This document shows positions 53,326 through 61,758 of a stretch of 64,000 nucleotides of DNA, piece by piece (the stretch's first letter is position 1; every line of letters starts with the position of its first letter). Source of the stretch: Celeribacter baekdonensis (GTDB lineage: Bacteria; Pseudomonadota; Alphaproteobacteria; Rhodobacterales; Rhodobacteraceae). The stretch covers positions 3,038,001 to 3,102,000 of the forward strand of contig NZ_CP028475.1 of assembly GCF_003047105.1 (NCBI RefSeq). The letters are read 5' to 3'. The translations under genes and the position numbers were made by a program. The notes under the pieces are model-generated. The model worked only from the letters and a program-made list of their open reading frames with translations, had not been told where the DNA came from and did no database searches.

Positions 53326-54036
53326 ATGACAACCACCGCTTATCCCGATCCGACTCGTGAAAAACTGCTCGATGCCGCGCTTGTTCATGTGGTGTTTGAT
53401 GGCTGGGGGCCTGAGACCTTTAAAGCGGCTATTGCTGATTCGGGGGTCTCCGAAGGCTTGGCGCGTGTTGCCGCCCCGCGTGGCTCCGTCGATCTGGCCA
53501 GTGCCTATCACAAACGCGGCGACCGAGAGATGGTCAAGGCGCTCGCAGACGCCGATCTCTCAACCATGCGCTTTACCGACCGCGTCACCCATGCCGTATG
53601 GCTGCGGTTGCAAACGGTGGATCGCGAATTGGTCCGCCGTGGCATGTCGCTTTTCTCTTTGCCGCTTCATGCCCCTGAGGGCACGAAATTGGTCTGGGAA
53701 ACAGCGGATGCCATTTGGACTGCGCTGGGGGACACGTCGAGTGATGTGAATTGGTACACCAAACGCGCGACGCTGTCGGGTGTGTATGCCTCGACCGTGC
53801 TGTTTTGGCTCGGCGATGACAGCGAAGGCTTCACCGACACCCGCGCCTTTCTTGACCGGCGCATTGAGGATGTGATGAAGATTGAAAAAGCCAAAGCCAC
53901 GGTGCGCGACAACAAAGCGCTGTCGGCGCTGTTCGCCGTGCCAAATGCGCTGTTCGGGAGGATCAAAGCCCCTGCGGGGGCAGGTCGGACAGATGTCCCC
54001 GGAACCCAGCAGAGCACGCAAGGAGCGACGGAATGA
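53326..54036 (+). CDS. coq9: COQ9-family ubiquinone biosynthesis protein
   Basis: 236 aa. TetR-like helical fold: REKLLDAALVHVVFDGWGPETFKAAIADSGVSEGLARVAAPRGSVDLA, then the COQ9 lipid-binding part (VNWYTKRATLSGVYASTVLFWLGDDSEGFTDTRAFLDRRIEDVMK). It supports ubiquinone synthesis with the Coq7 hydroxylase. The start at 53326 gives the best N-terminus. Its stop overlaps the start of a quinone oxidoreductase gene, a sensible functional pair. Confidence 0.93.
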   Translation: MTTTAYPDPTREKLLDAALVHVVFDGWGPETFKAAIADSGVSEGLARVAAPRGSVDLASAYHKRGDREMVKALADADLSTMRFTDRVTHAVWLRLQTVDRELVRRGMSLFSLPLHAPEGTKLVWETADAIWTALGDTSSDVNWYTKRATLSGVYASTVLFWLGDDSEGFTDTRAFLDRRIEDVMKIEKAKATVRDNKALSALFAVPNALFGRIKAPAGAGRTDVPGTQQSTQGATE

Positions 54037-55031
54037 CCATGGCAAACACCTTGCCGACAACCATGCGCGCGATTGAGATTTCCACGCCGGGTGGCCCCGA
54101 AGGTCTGACGCTGTGCGAACGCCCGGTGCCCACGCCCAAAGCCGATGAGATCGTGATCAAACTGGCCTATGCCGGGGTCAACCGTCCCGACGCCTTGCAG
54201 CGCGCGGGGCTTTACAATCCGCCGCCCGGTGCGTCTGATTTACCCGGTCTCGAGGGCGCGGGCGAGGTTGTGGCTGTGGGCGCGGCGGTGTCTGAGTGGC
54301 GGATTGGCGATCTGGTCTGTGCGCTTTTACCCGGCGGTGGCTATGCCGATTATGTGGCTACCCCTGCCGCCCATGTGCTTCCAGTGCCCAAGGGTCTGTC
54401 ATTGAAAGAAGCCGCCTGTTTGCCGGAGACGTTTTTCACCGTCTGGAGCAATGTGTTCATGCGCGGCGGATTGCAGGCGGGGGAGCGGTTTTTGGTCCAT
54501 GGCGGCTCATCCGGGATTGGCACAACCGCAATCCAACTCGCGCGCGCGTTCGGGGCGCGAGTCTTTGCCACGGCAGGCTCTGCTGAGAAATGCAAAGCCT
54601 GTGAGGGATTGGGGGCCGAACGTGCGATCAACTACCACGATGAGGATTTCGTCGAGGTTATGAAAGCCGAGGGTGGGGCCAATTTGATCCTCGACATGGT
54701 TGGCGGCGATTACATCCCGCGCAATGTGCGTGCGCTCGCGATGGAGGGCCGCTTGGTCAACATCGCCTTCCTGCAAGGTTCAAAGGCCGAGTTGAATTTT
54801 GCTCAGGTGATGATGCGGCGGCTGACGCTGACCGGATCAACGCTGCGACCACAATCGGACGCGGCCAAGGCCAAAATCGCTGAGGCTCTGATGGCGAAAG
54901 TCTGGCCGTTGGTTGAGGCGGGGCAGGTCGGTCCTGTGATGTATTCGGAGTTCGCGCTTGCGCAGGCAAGCCAAGCCCACGCGTTGATGGAAACCAACGC
55001 CCATATTGGCAAGATCGTTTTGAAACTCTGA
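54033..55031 (+). CDS. NAD(P)H-quinone oxidoreductase, PIG3 type
   Basis: 332 aa of the zinc-free medium-chain dehydrogenase group. VNRPDALQRAGLYNPPPGASDLPGLEGAGEVV, the NADPH loop VHGGSSGIGTTAIQLARAFGARV and the PIG3-type ending fit quinone or acrylyl-type reductases. It overlaps coq9 by 4 bases (ATGA). Its stop codon lies inside a long inverted repeat shared with the convergent RNase T2 gene. Confidence 0.9.
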   Translation: MTMANTLPTTMRAIEISTPGGPEGLTLCERPVPTPKADEIVIKLAYAGVNRPDALQRAGLYNPPPGASDLPGLEGAGEVVAVGAAVSEWRIGDLVCALLPGGGYADYVATPAAHVLPVPKGLSLKEAACLPETFFTVWSNVFMRGGLQAGERFLVHGGSSGIGTTAIQLARAFGARVFATAGSAEKCKACEGLGAERAINYHDEDFVEVMKAEGGANLILDMVGGDYIPRNVRALAMEGRLVNIAFLQGSKAELNFAQVMMRRLTLTGSTLRPQSDAAKAKIAEALMAKVWPLVEAGQVGPVMYSEFALAQASQAHALMETNAHIGKIVLKL

Positions 55032-55084
55032 GTATTTTGACCTGCAATGAAGGGATGTGCGCCTTCATTGCAGGTCAAATACTC
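55030..55084. repeat. Inverted repeat with 23-24 bp arms spanning two stop codons
   Basis: The arms 55030-55053 and 55062-55084 are complementary over 23 bases with one extra T in the first, around an 8-base loop. The TGA stops of the quinone reductase and of RNase T2 each lie at the outer edge of an arm. It probably acts as a bidirectional terminator or RNA 3' end, though no U tract follows. Confidence 0.9.
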
Positions 55085-55724
55085 ATTCTATCGCCTCAAA
55101 TAACGCATCATCCAAGGTGCAATCGAGGATCACATCCGCGCCGCATTTACGGGGTTCCAAATCTTTGGTCAGGCAAATGCGCACCTCCTGGATACGGCTG
55201 GCTTTGCACGTCACAGTGATCTCGTTTTTGTCCAATCCCGCGTTCTCTTTCATGAATGCCTCTTCGATCAAAGCGGCAGGAAGTTTCACGTCTTTGGTCA
55301 GTTTGCGAAACACCTCTGGGCGGGTGATTTTCGCGTAGGCTGCGCGCGCGGTGGCCAGATAATCAGACGCCGAAAGCCCTGCGCAGCGCCCGTGTTTCTT
55401 CCACTGATACCACGCCGCACCATCTGTCCCCATGATGTCTTCCATCGCGGCAGTTTCGCGTTTTGACGGGTCGCGCGCGGTGGTGTTGCAATAGGACGGA
55501 TAGCCCCGTTCATACTGCGGCCAAAGCCCGTGCATCACCCAGCCCAGTGCGCGATCACATTGCGGCGAATTGCGCGCCTCGCCCTCAAGCGCACACCATG
55601 TTGGGGACCAAGACAGAGACAACACATAATAGTCGAAATTTCCGGCCCGCTCGCCCTCGGCCATTGCAGGTGGTGCGATGAGCAAAACCAAGCCCAGCAG
55701 GGCACTCACGATCCGTTTACGCAT
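55083..55724 (-). CDS. Ribonuclease T2 family, secreted
   Basis: 213 aa with a signal peptide (cleavage near AMAEG). Both active-site segments are present: MHGLWPQ (CAS I) and WYQWKKHGRC (CAS II), with catalytic His in each, plus several Cys for disulfides. It cuts single-stranded RNA, probably in the periplasm to scavenge nucleotides and phosphate. Confidence 0.94.
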   Translation of the reverse strand: MRKRIVSALLGLVLLIAPPAMAEGERAGNFDYYVLSLSWSPTWCALEGEARNSPQCDRALGWVMHGLWPQYERGYPSYCNTTARDPSKRETAAMEDIMGTDGAAWYQWKKHGRCAGLSASDYLATARAAYAKITRPEVFRKLTKDVKLPAALIEEAFMKENAGLDKNEITVTCKASRIQEVRICLTKDLEPRKCGADVILDCTLDDALFEAIE

Positions 55725-55863
55725 TTTCTCTTCCCTCTTTTCTCGATCCGCAGTATACAGCGGCCAAGTTCCCCGACAACGTGAACCGTCCCGACCCCGG
55801 GAAAGCCCTTTCAGGCGACGGAGAAGTTGTATTCGGGCAAGACCTATTTATGGAGTGTGTCCT

Positions 55864-56613
55864 ATGGCAAAACCGATCATGGCGAAAGCCACCGCTGTCT
55901 GGCTGGTCGATAACACCACGCTGAGCTTTAAACAAATCGCCGATTTTTGCGGCCTGCATGAGCTTGAAGTTCAGGGCATCGCCGATGGTGATGTGGCGGC
56001 CGGCGTGCGCGGCTTTGACCCGGTGGCCAACAATCAGTTGACCGCAGAGGAAATCAAAGCGGCGGAAGAAAATCCGATGGCGCGCCTGTCGTTGAAATAC
56101 AATGCTGCCGCTCAGGGCGAAGAAAAACGCCGTGGCCCGCGCTACACGCCGCTGTCCAAGCGTCAGGACCGTCCGAATTCGATTCTGTGGCTGGTGAAAT
56201 TCCACCCGGAATTGGCCGATATTCAGATCGCCAAACTGGTCGGCACCACCAAACCGACGATCCAATCTATCCGCGAGCGCACCCATTGGAACATCGCCAA
56301 TATGCAGCCAATCGACCCGGTTGCTTTGGGTCTGTGTAAACAATCCGAGCTGGACACAGCCGTGCAAAAAGCCGCCCAGAAACGCGCCGCAAATGGCGAG
56401 GCGATGACCGATGACGAGCGTCGCAAACTGCTGTCCACGGAGCAATCCTTGGGCATGGATGCAGAGCCGAAAATGCCATCTTCGATCTCCGGGCTTGAGA
56501 CCTTTTCCTTTGGTCGCGACCATGAAGAGGAAAAAGAAGAGGCCGTGCCAGATGCGGACAGCTTCTTTAACCTGCCCGATCACGGCGATGATGACGAAGA
56601 CGACGACAAATAA
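55864..56613 (+). CDS. trcR: DUF1013 cell-cycle regulator TrcR
   Basis: 249 aa. MAKPIMAKATAVWLVDNTTLSFKQIADFCGLHELEVQGIADGDVA and HPELADIQIAKLVGTTKPTIQSIRERTHWNI are two HTH-like segments conserved in DUF1013, named TrcR, which associates with RNA polymerase at CtrA-linked cell-cycle promoters in alphaproteobacteria. The C-terminus is very acidic. The start at 55864 was chosen from the family N-terminus; a terminator follows. Confidence 0.9.
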   Translation: MAKPIMAKATAVWLVDNTTLSFKQIADFCGLHELEVQGIADGDVAAGVRGFDPVANNQLTAEEIKAAEENPMARLSLKYNAAAQGEEKRRGPRYTPLSKRQDRPNSILWLVKFHPELADIQIAKLVGTTKPTIQSIRERTHWNIANMQPIDPVALGLCKQSELDTAVQKAAQKRAANGEAMTDDERRKLLSTEQSLGMDAEPKMPSSISGLETFSFGRDHEEEKEEAVPDADSFFNLPDHGDDDEDDDK

Positions 56614-56638
56614 GCGTCTGACATCCTGTCAAAAAGAA

Positions 56639-56666
56639 AACCCAGGCCGATCGGTCTGGGTTTTTT
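56639..56666 (+). terminator. Terminator of trcR
   Basis: AACCCAGGCCGA and TCGGTCTGGGTT pair, followed by T residues. It converges with recR. Confidence 0.92.
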
Positions 56667-56689
56667 CTTGCGCGCATTGAAGGCAGAGA

Positions 56690-57286
56690 TCAGACGGATT
56701 TACGCGCCTTGAGAGCCGCGCTGATCGTCCCATCATCAAGATAATCCAACTCACCGCCAATCGGCACACCCTGCGCCAAAGACGTTACAGCGCATCGTCC
56801 CGCCAGCTCATCACTGATGTAATGCACCGTGGTTTGGCCATCAACCGTGGCATTGAGCGCGAGGATCACCTCATGCACCTGTTCGTCGATCACTCGTTGG
56901 ATCAGTGCTGGAATGCGCAGGTCTTCTGGACCGACGGCGTCGAGCGCCGACAATGTCCCGCCCAGCACATGATAGCGGCCTTTAAATCCGCCCGCGCGCT
57001 CCATCGCCCATAGGTCCGACACGTCTTCGACCACGCAAATCTCGCCGATCGCGCGTTTTTCCGAAGCACAAATGCCACAAAGGTCACCCGTGCCGATATT
57101 GCCGCATTTCACGCATTCGCGCGCCGTGTCGGCCACCAATTGCATCTGCGTCGCGAGTGGGGCCATCAGGCGCCCGCGTTTTTTGATCAGGTGCAACACC
57201 GCACGCCGGGCCGAACGCGGTCCAAGCCCCGGCAAGCGCGCCATGAGGTCAATCAGCGCCTCAATATCTTGACGGTCCTCGTTCAC
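56690..57286 (-). CDS. recR: Recombination protein RecR
   Basis: 198 aa. HhH region ([23 protein letters not shown]), Cys4 zinc finger ([16 protein letters not shown]) and Toprim domain ([28 protein letters not shown]) in order. With RecO it loads RecA at gaps. The GTG at 57286 gives the normal N-terminus and lies 7 bases after ybaB; longer starts overlap ybaB. Third gene of dnaX-ybaB-recR. Confidence 0.96.
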   Translation of the reverse strand: MNEDRQDIEALIDLMARLPGLGPRSARRAVLHLIKKRGRLMAPLATQMQLVADTARECVKCGNIGTGDLCGICASEKRAIGEICVVEDVSDLWAMERAGGFKGRYHVLGGTLSALDAVGPEDLRIPALIQRVIDEQVHEVILALNATVDGQTTVHYISDELAGRCAVTSLAQGVPIGGELDYLDDGTISAALKARKSV

Positions 57287-57293
57287 AAGGGGC

Positions 57294-57638
57294 TCAGAAC
57301 GGCAGTTTAAAATCAGCCGGAAGCCCAAGGCCCTCGGTCAGTTTCTGCATCTCTGTTTCGGCGCGCAGCGAGGCCTTTGCTTGCGCATCTTTGATGGCCG
57401 CAAGGATCAAATCCTCGACCACTTCCTTCTCATCGGGGTGGAAAATCGACGGATCAATGTCGAGCCCGATCAACTGACCTTTGGCGGTTGCGGTGGCTTT
57501 CACAAGCCCCGCACCGCTCTCGCCCATGACGGTCATCTCCGACAATTTCTCCTGAAGCTCCGCCATGTCGCTTTGCATTTTTTGGGCTTTTTTCATCATC
57601 CCGGCCATATCGCCGAGCCCACCTAGGCCTTTGAGCAT
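57294..57638 (-). CDS. YbaB/EbfC nucleoid-associated protein
   Basis: 114 aa. [35 protein letters not shown] then GKGQL-like beta strands and [14 protein letters not shown]: the YbaB fold, a DNA-binding dimer. The start at 57638 follows AGGAGAAC. Fixed position between dnaX and recR. Confidence 0.95.
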   Translation of the reverse strand: MLKGLGGLGDMAGMMKKAQKMQSDMAELQEKLSEMTVMGESGAGLVKATATAKGQLIGLDIDPSIFHPDEKEVVEDLILAAIKDAQAKASLRAETEMQKLTEGLGLPADFKLPF

Positions 57639-57691
57639 GTTGTTCTCCTGATCTCTGACTTGGTCTGATTTGGGGGTGTTGGGCGCGATAT

Positions 57692-59482
57692 TCAATCGCT
57701 TTCAAACGGGTCCCATTCATCCTCAACCTCAGGCAGGGCCTCAAGCTGGGCGGCCTGCGCTTTGGTTTCGGGCGTGCGCACCTCGGCGATTTTCGCGTCG
57801 GGGAAAAGTTCAAACACTTTGGCGACAATTGGGTGGGCTTTGGCCTCATTTTCCAAAGCGATGCGTGTGGCATCTTTGATTTCGCGGATCGTGCGCACGT
57901 CGTGTGACGCCTCCGCAATGGTCACGACCCAGCGGTGGCCGGTAAAGGCAAACAAGCGGCTTTGCAGGCGCGGGGCCAGATCGGCGGGGGCGTCATCATG
58001 GGGCTGAAATTCGATCCGACCGGGTGCGTATTTCGCCAAACGCACATGGTTTTCCACGTCGATCAAAAGTTTCGCGTCGCGGTGCAGGCGGATCAAGTCG
58101 ACCACATCGTCAAACCGCGGATATTTCGCCAAAGCGGTGTCCGGGGCCTGCGCCAATGCGGTGGCTGCGCCTGACATGCCAGAGCTTGCCCCGGCCATCA
58201 TCGTCGGCCCGTGAGTGGCGTGACCGCCGCCGATGGAGCCGCCTTGCGCCGACACAGAGCCGCCGCCAGAGGGCGCGGCTCCACCGCCACTTGGGCCAGA
58301 AGGCGGGCGTGGCGGCGGGTTTTGTTCGTTCAGTTTACGCACCAAATCTTCGGGCATCGGGAGGTCAGCGACATGGGTCAGCCGGATGATCGCCATCTCA
58401 GAGGCCATCATCGCATTCGGCGCGGCGGAGACTTCTTCAAGCGCTTTCAACAACATCTGCCACATCCTCGACAGAACCCGCATCGGCAATTTCTCCGCCA
58501 TCGCCAGCCCGCGCATCCGTTCGTCTGGGCCGATGGTGGGATCATCTGCGGCATTTGGTGTGATCTTGATCACCGAAATCCAATGGGTGATCTCAGCCAG
58601 ATCGCGCAGCACCGCCAAAGGGTCGGCCCCGTCAGCATATTGCCCGCCGATCTCGCCCAAAGCGCCTGCCGCGTCGCCAGCCATGATCATGTCGAACAGA
58701 TCCAACACTCGACCGCGATCGGCCAGGCCCAACATGGCGCGGACCTGTTCGACCGTGGTTTCGCCCGCGCCGTGAGACAGGGCTTGGTCCAAAAGCGAGG
58801 TCGCATCCCGCGCCGAGCCTTCGGCAGCTCGGGTGATCAACGCCAGTGCTTCGTCGGTGATCTGACCGTTTTCGCCGCCAGCAATTTTGCGCAACAGCGC
58901 GATCATCACTTCGGGTTCGATCCGGCGCAAATCAAAGCGCTGACAGCGCGACAGCACCGTCACTGGCACCTTGCGAATTTCGGTGGTGGCAAAAATGAAT
59001 TTGACGTGGGCGGGCGGTTCTTCGAGCGTCTTGAGCAGCGCGTTGAACGCACTGGTCGAGAGCATGTGAACCTCATCAATGATATAGATTTTATAGCGCG
59101 CGGAGGCGGCCCGGTAATGCACTGAGTCGATGATTTCGCGGATGTCGCCCACGCCTGTGCGCGAGGCGGCGTCCATTTCCATCACATCGACATGACGGCC
59201 CTCGGTGATGGCGACGCAATGTTCGCATTGGCCACAGGGTTCGGTCGTCGGCCCACCGTTTCCGTCCAACCCGATACAGTTCATGCCTTTGGCGATGATC
59301 CGTGCGGTGGTGGTTTTGCCGGTGCCACGAATGCCGGTCATGATAAAGGCTTGGGCGATGCGATCCGCCGCAAAGGCGTTTTTGAGCGTGCGCACCATGG
59401 CGTCCTGACCGACGAGGTCGGCGAAGGTTTCCGGGCGGTATTTGCGTGCCAGAACCTTATAGCCTGCGTCGGTGTCAGACAT
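57692..59482 (-). CDS. dnaX: DNA polymerase III subunit gamma/tau
   Basis: 596 aa clamp-loader ATPase. Walker A GIRGTGKTTTARI (residues about 50-62), a four-Cys zinc module after it (EPCGQCEHC), DEVHMLS and the sensor-1 region. The tau C-terminal part follows a Pro/Gly/Ser-rich linker (residues about 395-440). No slippery A-run was seen, so only full-length tau is evident. Start MSDTDAGYKVLARKYRP is standard. Confidence 0.96.
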   Translation of the reverse strand: MSDTDAGYKVLARKYRPETFADLVGQDAMVRTLKNAFAADRIAQAFIMTGIRGTGKTTTARIIAKGMNCIGLDGNGGPTTEPCGQCEHCVAITEGRHVDVMEMDAASRTGVGDIREIIDSVHYRAASARYKIYIIDEVHMLSTSAFNALLKTLEEPPAHVKFIFATTEIRKVPVTVLSRCQRFDLRRIEPEVMIALLRKIAGGENGQITDEALALITRAAEGSARDATSLLDQALSHGAGETTVEQVRAMLGLADRGRVLDLFDMIMAGDAAGALGEIGGQYADGADPLAVLRDLAEITHWISVIKITPNAADDPTIGPDERMRGLAMAEKLPMRVLSRMWQMLLKALEEVSAAPNAMMASEMAIIRLTHVADLPMPEDLVRKLNEQNPPPRPPSGPSGGGAAPSGGGSVSAQGGSIGGGHATHGPTMMAGASSGMSGAATALAQAPDTALAKYPRFDDVVDLIRLHRDAKLLIDVENHVRLAKYAPGRIEFQPHDDAPADLAPRLQSRLFAFTGHRWVVTIAEASHDVRTIREIKDATRIALENEAKAHPIVAKVFELFPDAKIAEVRTPETKAQAAQLEALPEVEDEWDPFESD

Positions 59483-59571
59483 GCGTTTTCTCCCAAGTGA
59501 TCCGTTGCGGCTAAGGTAAGGCTGCGGGGCAGACCCCGCAACCTTGTTTCATGCGATCTTTGCGATCGGGC

Positions 59572-60630
59572 TCACTCGCCGCGTTTGACGCTTTTGACTT
59601 TTTTGGCTTGTTTCACCATTTTTGAGAACTTTCGCCCGCGCCCGCGCGCCTCGGAAATGCTTTCCGAATTGCGGCTGTCCTCTTCCATCAGCTTGCGCCA
59701 ACGCTCGACCCGAGGCTCATCCAATTCACCCGTTTCAATCGCCGCACGGATGGCACAGCCCGGTTCGGTGCGGTGTTGGCAATCCGAAAATTTGCAGGTC
59801 ATCGCCAGATCGGTGATGTCCTCAAACAGGGTGCCAATCCCCTCCATCGCATCATGCAACGCCAATTCGCGCATTCCGGGCGTGTCGATCAACCAGCCCC
59901 CGGCGTGCATCCGGTGCATGGAACGTGCGGTGGTGGTGTGGCGGCCTTTGGCGTCGTCTTCGCGAATGTCGCCGACGTCCAAATCCTCGCCGGTCAGCCC
60001 GCGTGCGATGGTGGATTTGCCAACGCCAGAAGACCCAACGAGCGCAAGGGTTTGCCCTGTGCCGCAGTAATGCTCAAGGCGGGCGATGTCGGCCGGATCT
60101 TTGGCATTGATCGCCAAAATCTCCGCCCGATCATAAATTGCCTTGGCGCGGTCCACATAGGCCTCAATCGGGATATCTTCGGGCTTGTCTGCCTTGGTGA
60201 TGACGATCACGGGTGTGGCCTCGGCTTCGATGGCGATCGCGAGATAGCGTTCGAGGCGCGCCTCATTAAAATCGGTGTTGCAGGACGTGGTGATGAACAG
60301 CGTGTCGATATTGGCCGCGATCAGTTGCGCGGCGGCGGCGACACCCGCGGCGCGGCGTGAGATCAACGTGCGTCGGTCCAGCCGCCGGATGATGCGTTCG
60401 CCGTCCGAGAGGACGAAATCGCCCACCGCCATATCGGTGGCGACATGATCCCCGGTCAGAGAAATGTTGAGCCGCTCAAGCCCTGCAGAAAGCGCCACAA
60501 CGGAGCGACGACGCACTTCGCAGAGGCGCATGGGGGTGAGGGTTTCGAGGTCTTCGATACTGAGTTGGCTGGTGAAAAACTGGCTCCAGCCGAGGGTTTT
60601 CAGGTCGTTAGATGTGGTGTCTTTGGTCAT
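59572..60630 (-). CDS. rsgA: Ribosome small-subunit GTPase RsgA
   Basis: 352 aa. The G motifs are circularly permuted as in RsgA/YjeQ: G4 (ITKAD), G1 (GSSGVGKST) and G3 (DTPGM), with an N-terminal OB fold and a C-terminal Cys/His zinc site (CKFSDCQHRTEPGCAI). It tests late 30S assembly. The start at 60630 has AAGG upstream. An intrinsic terminator ends only 20 bases before the start, so rsgA transcription must pass it or begin inside it. Confidence 0.95.
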   Translation of the reverse strand: MTKDTTSNDLKTLGWSQFFTSQLSIEDLETLTPMRLCEVRRRSVVALSAGLERLNISLTGDHVATDMAVGDFVLSDGERIIRRLDRRTLISRRAAGVAAAAQLIAANIDTLFITTSCNTDFNEARLERYLAIAIEAEATPVIVITKADKPEDIPIEAYVDRAKAIYDRAEILAINAKDPADIARLEHYCGTGQTLALVGSSGVGKSTIARGLTGEDLDVGDIREDDAKGRHTTTARSMHRMHAGGWLIDTPGMRELALHDAMEGIGTLFEDITDLAMTCKFSDCQHRTEPGCAIRAAIETGELDEPRVERWRKLMEEDSRNSESISEARGRGRKFSKMVKQAKKVKSVKRGE

Positions 60631-60650
60631 TGGTCTGCCTTGCGTGACGC

Positions 60651-60684
60651 AAAAAAGGGCCTCGCGCCGGATGGGCGGCGAGGG
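60651..60684 (-). terminator. Intrinsic terminator between the leader ORF and rsgA
   Basis: On the minus strand CCTCG(C)CGCC and GGCGCGAGG pair around CATCC and are followed by CCC and six T. It lies directly in front of rsgA, downstream of ffs and the 13-codon ORF, so it may terminate the ffs transcript and attenuate rsgA. Confidence 0.85.
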
Positions 60685-60720
60685 CATTCGGTCTCGGGCA
60701 GTCCGAAAATGGGAAGCGCC

Positions 60721-60762
60721 TTAAGCGGCAACAGCCCGAGGGGTGCAAGACAAGACAATCAT
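60721..60762 (-). CDS. Candidate 13-aa leader peptide
   Basis: Reads MIVLSCTPRAVAA. GAGGAGG lies 7 bases before the ATG, one of the best ribosome sites in the window. The ORF sits between SRP RNA and the terminator. Its codons at 60734-60740 (GCCCGAG on plus) are complementary to 60693-60699, so translation could change RNA folding. No proof of translation; recognised only by signal strength and position. Confidence 0.5.
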   Translation of the reverse strand: MIVLSCTPRAVAA

Positions 60763-60828
60763 CAAATTCCTCCTCGGTTGGCGGTTGCGGGCCACGCTTT
60801 GAAAGCTGCGACCCGGTGGGCGTAGGGT

Positions 60829-60922
60829 GAGAGGCTGGACAACGACCCAAGCTGGACTCGTTACGGCTGCTTCCTTCCGGATCTGACCGGGTTGGCGAGG
60901 CGCTCGCCCGCGCCAACCTCTC
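60829..60922 (-). ncRNA. ffs: Signal recognition particle RNA (4.5S-type)
   Basis: The SRP core GGTCAG-ATCCGGAAGGAAGCAGCC is present, with the GGAA tetraloop and symmetric loop. GAGAGGTTGG at the 5' end pairs with CCAGCCTCTC at the 3' end (one G-U), closing a hairpin of about 94 nt. It binds Ffh for membrane targeting. Ends are estimated from pairing. No terminator follows at once; the next is at 60651. Confidence 0.93.
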
Positions 60923-60956
60923 AAGGGGTTACATAAGCGTCACAGGGCGGATTCGC

Positions 60957-60983
60957 AAGAGGGCGGATGCACCCCGTCCTCTT
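60957..60983 (-). terminator. Hairpin after the ABC permease gene
   Basis: AAGAGG-A-CGG and CCG-C-CCTCTT pair with a short GGTGCAT loop on the minus strand, 11 bases after the permease stop. No T tract, so only a possible terminator; ffs starts about 35 bases beyond. Confidence 0.4.
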
Positions 60984-60993
60984 GATGATGTTT

Positions 60994-61758
60994 TTACCCC
61001 TGTGGGCGTTCCGCCCAACCCGCAAAGATTTTTTCCAGCGCGACGACGATGTAATAAAGAACGATCCCCAAAAACGCCAAAGCGATCAAAACTGCGAACA
61101 TCAGGGGGTAATCGGCGTTGATTTTGCCGCTATCAAACAGGTGGCCAAGGCCGCGCCCATGCGGTTCGACGATCTCCATCAGGTTGGTGCCGATAAAGGC
61201 CAGTGTGACCGACACTTTCAATGCGCCAAAAAATTCCGGTAGGGTTTTTGGGAGCGCAATCTTCCAGAAAATCGTCCATTTCGAGGCCCCGAGCGAGCGC
61301 AAGATGTCGCGGTATTCTGGCTCCAAGGTCGAAAGGCCAATGGAGACCGCGACAGAAATCGGAAAGAACGAAATCATGAAAGCGATCAGAATGGTGTTGA
61401 AATCATGCTGTCCGATGAAAATCAGTGCGATCACGGGGACAACAGTGGCTTTGGGGATGGCATTGAAGCCGACCAAAAGCGGGTAAAGCGCATCACGCAT
61501 GGTGCGTGAAAAGCCCATGATCATGCCGATCAAGGTGCCAAAAATCACCGCAACGATCAGCCCCACAACAGTGCGCCAGAGCGTTTGCCAGCCGTAAATG
61601 AGGAACAGGTTCCAATATTTCGCATAGGCCGGGATCAGGTCCGAGGGCGAGGCCATTTTGTAATTTGGCCACTGGTTGAACCAAACGATGAATTCCCAAA
61701 ACGCCAGAAAAGCGATGATGGCCAAAAGCGGCGTGGCGACTTTTTTCCAATGTTTCAT
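60994..61758 (-). CDS. ABC transporter permease, NitT/TauT type
   Basis: 254 aa with about six helices and the permease EAA-type loop (SLGASKWTIFWKIALPKTLPEFFGALK). It is the single membrane subunit of this type of importer. The start overlaps the ATPase stop by 4 bases (ATGA). Confidence 0.92.
   Translation of the reverse strand: MKHWKKVATPLLAIIAFLAFWEFIVWFNQWPNYKMASPSDLIPAYAKYWNLFLIYGWQTLWRTVVGLIVAVIFGTLIGMIMGFSRTMRDALYPLLVGFNAIPKATVVPVIALIFIGQHDFNTILIAFMISFFPISVAVSIGLSTLEPEYRDILRSLGASKWTIFWKIALPKTLPEFFGALKVSVTLAFIGTNLMEIVEPHGRGLGHLFDSGKINADYPLMFAVLIALAFLGIVLYYIVVALEKIFAGWAERPQG

Noticed and set aside
57692..59482. Programmed frameshift in dnaX giving a gamma subunit
   Set aside because: No slippery A-rich heptamer with a following hairpin was seen in the expected region.
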